Assembly: GCA_002450905.1 (NCBI GenBank)
Contig: DKAT01000083.1
Coordinates: forward strand, 1-64,000
Reading direction: 5' to 3'
Source of the DNA: Spirochaetia bacterium UBA6919
GTDB taxonomy: Bacteria; Spirochaetota; UBA6919
Length of the DNA stretch: 64,000 nt
Shown: piece by piece, positions 58,013-64,000 of the stretch
Numbering within the stretch: position 1 is the stretch's first letter
Layout: each line of letters opens with the position of its first letter
Translations under genes and position numbers: made by a program
The notes under the pieces: model-generated
Databases searched by the model: none
What the model was told of the DNA's origin: nothing
The model's input: the letters and a program-made list of their open reading frames with translations, nothing else

Positions 58013-58720
58013 TTGAAAAATAATAATAAAGTCTTATCTATAATCATCCCGGTATACAATGAAGAAAATACCATTCAGGAGATAATAAAACATGTCCTTG
58101 CTGTCGATTGTGGTCAAAAAGAAATTATTATTGTGGATGACTGCTCCAAGGATAATACCCGTAAAATTTTAGAGGAATCAATCAAATCTCAGGTTTCAAA
58201 GATCATTTATCATGAATATAATCAAGGGAAAGGAGCGGCTATCCAATCAGGGATCCAGCATGCTACGGGTGATTATATCATTATCCAGGACGCTGATTTG
58301 GAATATGATCCCCAAGAATACCCTATTTTACTCAATCCTCTTTTAAATGGGAAGGCAGATGTTGTCTATGGATCAAGATTTATCTCTCAAAAAGAACACC
58401 GAATCCTCTATTTCTGGCACTATGTAGGAAATCAATTTCTTACTCTCCTATCCAATATGTTTTCCAATCTAAATCTTTCCGATATGGAAACTTGTTACAA
58501 GATATTCAAACGTGAAATAATCCAAGGTATTAATATAGAAGAAAAAAGATTTGGGTTTGAACCAGAGATTACCGCTAAAATTGCCAAGATTAAAGGAATC
58601 CGTATATTTGAAGTAGGAATTTCTTATTATGGTAGAACTTACGCGGAAGGAAAGAAAATTAATTGGAAGGATGGGTTTCGAGCTATCTGGTGTATTATGA
58701 AATATAATTTGTTTCGATAA
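58013..58720 (+). CDS. Family 2 glycosyltransferase (dolichol-phosphate-mannose synthase-like)
   Basis: 235 residues starting at TTG, with AAAAGG about 11 bases upstream. The GT-A fold is clear: [54 protein letters not shown] and the metal-binding QDADLEYDP; later VYGSRF and [10 protein letters not shown]. Members transfer a sugar from a nucleotide donor to a polyprenyl phosphate on the cytosolic face. There is no C-terminal membrane anchor. The lipid-linked sugar could feed the GT-C-type membrane proteins encoded at 59 and 62 kb. Confidence 0.92.
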   Translation: MKNNNKVLSIIIPVYNEENTIQEIIKHVLAVDCGQKEIIIVDDCSKDNTRKILEESIKSQVSKIIYHEYNQGKGAAIQSGIQHATGDYIIIQDADLEYDPQEYPILLNPLLNGKADVVYGSRFISQKEHRILYFWHYVGNQFLTLLSNMFSNLNLSDMETCYKIFKREIIQGINIEEKRFGFEPEITAKIAKIKGIRIFEVGISYYGRTYAEGKKINWKDGFRAIWCIMKYNLFR

Positions 58721-58733
58721 TTGTTTAATATAT

Positions 58734-59207
58734 ATGATATCAAAACATACAATCGTTCGAATCTTCTTTATATTAATAGTTTTGGGGATAGCTATTCAGA
58801 TTTCGGTAAGGATGGCCGAATTATACTCTAAAAACCTCCCTGTTTATCGTGCTGTTTCACTATGGGACAAACGGATTATGAGTATAAATATAGTTTTTAA
58901 TTACAAATTTGAAAAAGATTTCCTCCTTCTAATTGAAAAAATACCCTCTGATTATTCCATTAATACACTGTTTGATAATCCAATAAACTACACAGTTCTT
59001 TTAAAATACTGGTTCCATCCACGGAAATTTAATAAAAACCCCGATGTAATCTGTGGTTTTCGCTATAAAAAAAAAGATTTTCCTCAAGGTTACATAAAAG
59101 TTTATAGCGATTTTAATAATAATGTTATTCTTCTTCATGATAAAATATATCAAAAAATGCAATACAATGCTATATTAAAAAAACAATGGCAATTTTTGTT
59201 GAAATGA
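58734..59207 (+). CDS. Membrane-anchored orphan of the glycan cluster
   Basis: 157 residues. A single N-terminal span (~9-26, IVRIFFILIVLGIAIQISV) tethers a ~130-residue extracytoplasmic domain containing LPVYRAVSLWDKRIMSI and WFHPRKFNKNPDVICGFR. It lies 13 bases after the GT2 gene and overlaps the next gene by 4 bases (ATGA), so it belongs to the operon. No family recognised; a partner subunit of the following membrane protein is plausible. Confidence 0.65.
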   Translation: MISKHTIVRIFFILIVLGIAIQISVRMAELYSKNLPVYRAVSLWDKRIMSINIVFNYKFEKDFLLLIEKIPSDYSINTLFDNPINYTVLLKYWFHPRKFNKNPDVICGFRYKKKDFPQGYIKVYSDFNNNVILLHDKIYQKMQYNAILKKQWQFLLK

Positions 59208-60568
59208 TCATTCAGGCACTTTTTTTTATAATTGTTTATCCATTTCTCGTTGGTGTTTCTTTAATAACCATTCTATCTCAAAAAGAAAATCTATTTCGTC
59301 CTATGGATTATTTATCATCCTATCTTCTTGGAATTGGATTAATTACTTATATCTTATTTTTAATTCTTTTAGTTGTTGACAATAACTATTTTATATATCT
59401 TCTCATCCTTACTATACCATTGGTCATGGTGAGCTTGATATTAAAAAAAGACTTCTGGAAAAGGATTTTGAAAATTAAATTGACTATTCCTCCCTTTCGA
59501 GAGAATATCTTAGCATATACTATTTTACTATTAATAATACTACAAATGTTTTATGGTTATTTTCGTAATCTTACCATGTCCCCATCAAGTTGGGATGGAT
59601 TTGCGATGTGGGCTTTCAAGGCGAAGATACTTTATTATAGCGGCTTAAATGCTTTGTTGACCTCAGGAATTGATCACCTGGACTACCCCCTGATGAATCC
59701 TATGGCTCAATTTTACAGTTATTTATCATTTGGACAATTTGATGAAATTGCTGGAAAGTTGTTTATCCCAGTACTCCATAGCGTATTTATTGGATTATTC
59801 TATTTCCAAATTAGAAATTATTTAACAATCCGTGCTTCTTTATTATTCACACTTATTTTAGCCATTATGAAACCAATATCTACACACTCCACCCTTGCGT
59901 ATGCTGATCTTCAATTGATGTTTTTCTTTACTACAGCAGTATTTTATCTATATGAATATTTACAATCTTTGAGGTATAAAGATTTTATCATATCAGCTAT
60001 CCTTCTTGGATTGTGTGGATGGACAAAAAATGAAGGTCTGTCTTATATATTGGTTTGTCAAATCGTATTATTTTTATATTATGTTTTTAATAAGCGTGAG
60101 TCGTGGGGAATCCTGTTCAGAGATATTGGATCTTATTTCCTAATTAGTTTAATAATATATATGCCCTGGCTTGTATACAGTAAATTACATCAGCTCTCAG
60201 TGGATCTGCTAACTCACAAGACCATAACGTTATCCTATATCTTAAATCACCTTTCCAGAATACCGATAATTTTATGGGCATTTATAAAAACTATGATCAG
60301 TCCAGCATTTGTATTTATCTGGTTATTTATATTGTTAAGTCATATTATATTTTTTAAACGATTGATTCATGATAATATTAAATATATATCCCTAATTATC
60401 TTGTTGAGCCTGGGAATATTTTCAACTATATATTTAATTACTCCACATGATATTATATGGCATCTCAATACATCCATCGATCGCCTGGTATTACAAATAA
60501 CTCCAATAGCATTGTTTATTATGGTTCATCTAATTTCTGACTGGTATAAACAGGTGATCCAATATTAA
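59204..60568 (+). CDS. Polytopic membrane protein, GT-C/PMT-like
   Basis: 454 residues from the ATG at 59204, which overlaps the preceding stop as ATGA; an ATG six codons earlier is possible. About ten membrane spans. A first large loop contains SPSSWDGFAMWAFKAKILYYSG and HLDYPLMNPMAQFY, with the Asp and Trp-rich pattern of GT-C glycosyltransferases, and a later SLRYKDFIISAILLGLCGWTKNEG resembles the conserved GxxTKxxG region of GT39 proteins. It probably transfers a lipid-linked sugar on the outer side of the inner membrane. Confidence 0.7.
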   Translation: MIIQALFFIIVYPFLVGVSLITILSQKENLFRPMDYLSSYLLGIGLITYILFLILLVVDNNYFIYLLILTIPLVMVSLILKKDFWKRILKIKLTIPPFRENILAYTILLLIILQMFYGYFRNLTMSPSSWDGFAMWAFKAKILYYSGLNALLTSGIDHLDYPLMNPMAQFYSYLSFGQFDEIAGKLFIPVLHSVFIGLFYFQIRNYLTIRASLLFTLILAIMKPISTHSTLAYADLQLMFFFTTAVFYLYEYLQSLRYKDFIISAILLGLCGWTKNEGLSYILVCQIVLFLYYVFNKRESWGILFRDIGSYFLISLIIYMPWLVYSKLHQLSVDLLTHKTITLSYILNHLSRIPIILWAFIKTMISPAFVFIWLFILLSHIIFFKRLIHDNIKYISLIILLSLGIFSTIYLITPHDIIWHLNTSIDRLVLQITPIALFIMVHLISDWYKQVIQY

Positions 60569-60586
60569 TTGAATAAGTTAAGCATT

Positions 60587-61603
60587 ATGAATACACCTAC
60601 AGAAGAACAACTCATAGATTTCTTTATAAAAACCTTTGCTGAAACACCTACTTCTATATTAAAATTACCTGAAGCAGGTTCATACAGAGCATATTATAGA
60701 ATCATAAGTACAAATCACAAGGCTATTGGTGCATTCAACCAGGACATTAAGGAGAATACTGCTTTCCTATCATTCACTAAACACTTCTATTCAAGTGGAT
60801 TACCTGTTCCAGAAATATATTATGAATCTGAAGATAAGCTATATTATTTACTGGAAGATCTTGGAGACACTACCTTGTATTCATTTATAATACAACACAG
60901 GGAAAATTATATTCCAACAGATCAGCTTTTCAATGTATACAAGAATGTTTTAAATAAACTTCCTCAATTTCAGATTCAGGGAAGGAATATTGACTATTCG
61001 GTGTGTTATCCACGAAATGCCTTTGATCGACAATCCATGATGTGGGACTTGAATTATTTTAAATATTATTTCTTAAAACTCGCTAAAATCCCTTTTGATG
61101 AACAATTATTAGAAGATGATTTTAATTTCCTTTGTGATCACCTTACGAAAGCTGATGATAATTATTTTTTATATCGTGATTTCCAGTCCCATAATATTAT
61201 GCTGAAAGATCAAATCCCTTATTTCATCGACTATCAGGGAGGACGTAAGGGGGCACTTCAATATGATCTGGCTTCTCTGCTCTACGATTCCAAAGCAGAT
61301 CTGAGAGATGATATACGAAATGATTTATTGGAACACTATCTTGAGGTACTGAGTATGCATATTAATTTAAATAGAAATGATTTTATGGAGTATTATCCAG
61401 GATTTGTTTTATTAAGGATTATGCAGGCGATGGGTGCTTATGGATTTAGAGGATTCTATGAAAGAAAAGAGATATTTTTAAAGAGTGTGCCGTATGCCAT
61501 TCGTGATCTGAAAAGCATTCTAAAGGATATACAGATTAAAATCCCTCACTTATTAGATACCCTGAAACGTTTAACAGAGTCACAATCTCTTCTGAACTTA
61601 TAG
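60587..61603 (+). CDS. APH-fold sugar kinase-like phosphotransferase (AmgK-like)
   Basis: 338 residues from the ATG at 60587; a TTG at 60569, directly after the previous stop, is the alternative. The aminoglycoside-phosphotransferase fold is shown by YRAYYRIIS, YLLEDLGDTTL, the catalytic-loop LYRDFQSHNIM (Asp and Asn present, with Arg before Asp where many kinases have His) and the metal-binding FIDYQGGRKGALQYDLASLL. This pattern matches AmgK-type kinases that phosphorylate N-acetylmuramate or related sugars for cell-wall recycling. A MurU-like nucleotidyltransferase, the usual partner, is not nearby, so the substrate is uncertain. It follows the GT-C-like gene in the same operon. Confidence 0.75.
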   Translation: MNTPTEEQLIDFFIKTFAETPTSILKLPEAGSYRAYYRIISTNHKAIGAFNQDIKENTAFLSFTKHFYSSGLPVPEIYYESEDKLYYLLEDLGDTTLYSFIIQHRENYIPTDQLFNVYKNVLNKLPQFQIQGRNIDYSVCYPRNAFDRQSMMWDLNYFKYYFLKLAKIPFDEQLLEDDFNFLCDHLTKADDNYFLYRDFQSHNIMLKDQIPYFIDYQGGRKGALQYDLASLLYDSKADLRDDIRNDLLEHYLEVLSMHINLNRNDFMEYYPGFVLLRIMQAMGAYGFRGFYERKEIFLKSVPYAIRDLKSILKDIQIKIPHLLDTLKRLTESQSLLNL

Positions 61604-61621
61604 AATAACGTACAGGTATAA

Positions 61622-62866
61622 TCATGATTCAGATGACCGGGATAATGGATCGGGACAATTAAGTAAAACAAGTTTGAGTGCTAATACAGGAAGGATTGGA
61701 AGAAAATATTTTTCCCATACAAGATAGGATAATGGCATAATCATTAGAAATGAGATAATCGTCGTGTTTAAAAAGAATTCGAAGTCAAATAATTTATTCT
61801 GGATCCTGCGAATTAAGTCAATAACAATTTGATATAAAATAATTAAACCAAATAAAAATGATATATAAAAAACAATTTGTTCCAGCAAAGGTATATTGAA
61901 AATTATTTTCAGAAACCGATGAAATAATCCAACGGTATTGAAATTCCCCCTGATTGCTGATATTGAAGGGGCAATCGGGAATAACCAATAAATCCAGGAA
62001 ATAATGAAAAGAATGATATATGGAATTAGCTTTTTGAATAATATTTTTTTCCACCGAATGATAATCACAGGGATAAGGTAAATAAAAATAAGACTGATAT
62101 ATAGAAATAAATAACTGATATTATAAGTAATCTTTTTTTCTATATAGAGATTTCTCATCTGATTGATTGGTGTTAATCCTCCTTCCCATAGGATTACAAG
62201 CAGTAATAGGGGGATTATACAAACTATATTAGAAATCACCATAATTATATCTTCTTTTCTACGGTATAATAAACTGAGGATAAGAAAATATAAACCACTC
62301 GAAAGAGCTATAAATATAAGATATTGCCTTGATAAGATAGAAAATGATAATCCTATAGCCAGGAGAAAGGGTCTTTTATCGATAACAGCTATAATACTCA
62401 GTAATAGAAACAATATTGCAGTCATATCCGTGAAGATTAATATACTGAGAGAAGTCATGTATGGATTTATAATTATAAAAACAGAGAGGAGAAAGCTTGT
62501 TTTAGAGTTTTTTATTGCTTTAAACAATAACTGGTACAATAATAAAAATGTGATAACTGCTATAATAACTGAAAAGATTCTCAGAGAGAGGATATTTAAT
62601 CCAAATAATTTTGACCACATTGAGTATAACAGAAATGGGAGAGGGGTTGACATATCTTCATAGTACTTTAAATTATTAATCGATATGTCCTTATGGAATA
62701 ATTTAATTGTCTCTATAAAATGTTCCTCATCACTGAATCTTTCGGATGTTATCGAAAATATCATTGAGTTTGTGATATATGAAACAACAAATAAATAAAC
62801 AAGGATAAAAATAAAATATCCCAGATATAGCTTATTGAATTGGTTTAGTTTGTTATTATCTTCCAT
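61622..62866 (-). CDS. GT39-like membrane glycosyltransferase
   Basis: 414 residues with about ten membrane spans. The first outer loop carries SDEEHFIETIKLFHKD and the YYEDMSTPLPFLLYSMWSKL pattern with acidic residues typical of GT-C (ArnT/PMT-type) enzymes, followed by LNILSLRIFSVIIA. It converges with the sugar-kinase-like gene (18-bp gap). A long plus-strand frame inside it is a shadow. The 205-bp upstream stretch to 63071 is AT-rich with no clear signal. Confidence 0.8.
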   Translation of the reverse strand: MEDNNKLNQFNKLYLGYFIFILVYLFVVSYITNSMIFSITSERFSDEEHFIETIKLFHKDISINNLKYYEDMSTPLPFLLYSMWSKLFGLNILSLRIFSVIIAVITFLLLYQLLFKAIKNSKTSFLLSVFIIINPYMTSLSILIFTDMTAILFLLLSIIAVIDKRPFLLAIGLSFSILSRQYLIFIALSSGLYFLILSLLYRRKEDIIMVISNIVCIIPLLLLVILWEGGLTPINQMRNLYIEKKITYNISYLFLYISLIFIYLIPVIIIRWKKILFKKLIPYIILFIISWIYWLFPIAPSISAIRGNFNTVGLFHRFLKIIFNIPLLEQIVFYISFLFGLIILYQIVIDLIRRIQNKLFDFEFFLNTTIISFLMIMPLSYLVWEKYFLPILPVLALKLVLLNCPDPLSRSSES

Positions 62867-63071
62867 AATTATTCACGTTATTTCAACAGATCGACATTGT
62901 AATTGAAGAAAGATAATAACGAATTTAAAAATATTATAAAAAAAATGTGTGATTTAAAGTTCAGGAGTTGGACTTCTTTGTAAATATTTTTTATAATATA
63001 TTATTATCCTTTTTAAGAAATATGCCGTTAATCTCTTCAAAATTGTTATCATTAATTTATGGAAAAGAGCG

Positions 63072-63500
63072 TTGTACCCAAAACCATTTGACACCCAGGC
63101 ATCCCATTATATCCACAAACGGGTTTTATTAAAAGCTATTAAGAAACTTGGTTATAAAGTATATTTTAAAACATCCATATCACATTCCGATATCTTCACT
63201 CAATCCTATACAGTGGATTTTGCGATTGAAAATGGTTCACCCTACAAAATAGGATTTATCCGCAGCTTAACAATGTACTATAAAATCATAGGCGACTGGG
63301 ATGGGTTGAACCGAACCAGTTTACAGTCGTCATCGACTATACTCCATGATCTTGAACAAGAATATGACAGGATCAATAAAAAAAAGTTCATATTCAATAA
63401 ATTAATCGATTCGTTAATTCTAAAAGTTCTTTCCTGCAAACACCTCATCAAATCATCAAATATCTTTTTCTTCTTTAAAAAATTAAAATACAGATGGTAA
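63072..63500 (+). CDS. Orphan protein upstream of the DUF58 gene
   Basis: 142 residues from a TTG with GGAAAAGAG shortly before it; the frame stays open further upstream without a good start, so the true N-terminus is uncertain. It is basic and soluble, with YTVDFAIENGSPYKIGFI and GDWDGLNRTSLQSSSTILHD. The D...E-x-K-like arrangement in the first segment faintly recalls nuclease folds, but this is too weak to name. It precedes the DUF58 gene by 71 bases on the same strand. Confidence 0.5.
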   Translation: MYPKPFDTQASHYIHKRVLLKAIKKLGYKVYFKTSISHSDIFTQSYTVDFAIENGSPYKIGFIRSLTMYYKIIGDWDGLNRTSLQSSSTILHDLEQEYDRINKKKFIFNKLIDSLILKVLSCKHLIKSSNIFFFFKKLKYRW

Positions 63501-63571
63501 AAAATCTTATACCTTCATGGTTTTAAAATAAATTCCTTTTAATTTTATAAAAAACATATTACATTTAAATA

Positions 63572-64000
63572 ATGAATAACGAAGAAATATATAAAAAAGT
63601 CAAGTTATTTGAAATCAAGTCTAAGAAACACCTCCAGCAGGTCTTGGCAGGTGCTTACCATTCTGTATTTAAAGGAAAGGGGATTGAATTCTCTCACGTC
63701 AAGGAATACACTTTTGAAGATGACATAAAAGATATTGATTGGAATGTCACAGCACGAAGTGATCGTTGTTATATTAAAAACTATATTGAGGAGAGAGAAT
63801 TAAAATTAATTATCGTTCTAGATATGAGTGGTTCTCAATATTTTGGTAGTCAGAGTCAGTTTAAAAAGGATTTATCTGTGGAACTTGCTGCTATTCTTGC
63901 ATTCTCTGCTCTAAATAATAGAGATCAGGTAGGCCTCTTGTTGTTTAGTAATAAGATTGAGAAATATCTTCCGCCTAAAAAGCATAAAAATCATATATTA
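63572..64000 (+). CDS. DUF58-family VWA-like protein (3' end outside window)
   Basis: The first 143 residues are present and the frame runs off the end. The family signature is clear: GAYHSVFKGKGIEFSHVKEY, DDIKDIDWNVTARSD and YIKNYIEERELKLIIVLD, followed by the MIDAS-like DMSGSQYFG and later RDQVGLLLFSN. DUF58 proteins work with MoxR ATPases and Bat membrane proteins. The MoxR and BatD-like genes of this window lie 55 kb to the left on the other strand, so this copy may have another MoxR gene outside the window or act with the distant one. Confidence 0.9.
   Translation, partial: MNNEEIYKKVKLFEIKSKKHLQQVLAGAYHSVFKGKGIEFSHVKEYTFEDDIKDIDWNVTARSDRCYIKNYIEERELKLIIVLDMSGSQYFGSQSQFKKDLSVELAAILAFSALNNRDQVGLLLFSNKIEKYLPPKKHKNHIL

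Noticed and set aside
62163..62663. A 166-aa plus-strand frame
   Set aside because: It lies fully antisense to a membrane glycosyltransferase with clear topology and has no own support.
63072..63500. PD-(D/E)XK nuclease assignment for the orphan
   Set aside because: Only a loose D...E-x-K-like pattern is present; without a core fold match the label would be a guess.
1..64000. CRISPR array or insertion sequence
   Set aside because: No regularly spaced direct repeats and no transposase-like protein were seen.

Overview
This window is AT-rich chromosomal DNA, dense in genes, from a Gram-negative-type, motile and chemotactic bacterium. Support comes from two methyl-accepting chemotaxis proteins, a FliG-like protein, PilZ and GGDEF signalling proteins, HtrA- and SurA-like envelope proteins, lipoprotein signals and Trk potassium uptake. 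Base composition, loose lipoproteins and several large orphan proteins recall spirochaetes and some other deep lineages, but no rRNA or complete tRNA is present, so the phylum is not settled. UGA ends several genes and UGG encodes Trp, so the code is standard.

Layout. 1-5.7 kb: tail of a membrane protein, an exported ankyrin-repeat protein, a class III adenylate cyclase with a receiver-like domain, and a decayed integration module (tyrosine recombinase split by one UGA, plus a tRNA 3'-end remnant). 5.8-8.8 kb: recF, a MoxR ATPase and a membrane protein of the Bat/MoxR type. 9-13.2 kb: orphan genes including a tandem pair of ~600-aa paralogues. 13.5-18.1 kb: two large exported TPR proteins (one TPR + NHL propeller + VWA-like) followed by aroK. 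18.3-19.8 kb: small exported proteins and two SurA-N-like paralogues. 20.2-26.1 kb: a B12-binding radical SAM protein, an HtrA homologue lacking its catalytic His, and pyrB overlapping a dihydroorotase-like gene that lacks key active-site residues. 26.3-35.2 kb: a NIT-HAMP-MCP-hemerythrin receptor, two membrane glycan/lipid genes, DUF503, a PilZ protein and a second MCP. 35.5-41.9 kb: argS, a histidine kinase with a degenerate ATPase domain, trpC, a YtxH/YtxH/DUF948-like operon and a FliG-like protein. 42.1-44.5 kb: a three-PAS hybrid histidine kinase pseudogene with two lesions. 45.3-50.6 kb: prkA-yeaH-spoVR and a small orphan. 50.6-54.8 kb: YciI-like protein, a diguanylate cyclase paired with an ABC-type solute-binding lipoprotein, and a TIGR01777 epimerase. 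55-57.9 kb: trkA-trkH. 58-62.9 kb: glycosyltransferases and a sugar-kinase-like gene. 63-64 kb: an orphan and the start of a DUF58 gene.

How the parts fit. Much of the window is sensing and signalling (cAMP, c-di-GMP, chemotaxis, Ser/Thr kinase, two-component). These genes are interspersed with single housekeeping genes (recF, aroK, pyrB, argS, trpC). A recurring theme is enzyme folds with altered catalytic residues: HtrA His to Gln, a dihydroorotase with several changes, a kinase without ATP-binding boxes, a VWA-like domain without a MIDAS, and a receiver without its Asp. A 30-bp near-palindrome occurs twice, 28/30 identical, each time just downstream of a stop codon. No CRISPR array, IS element or complete tRNA was found.
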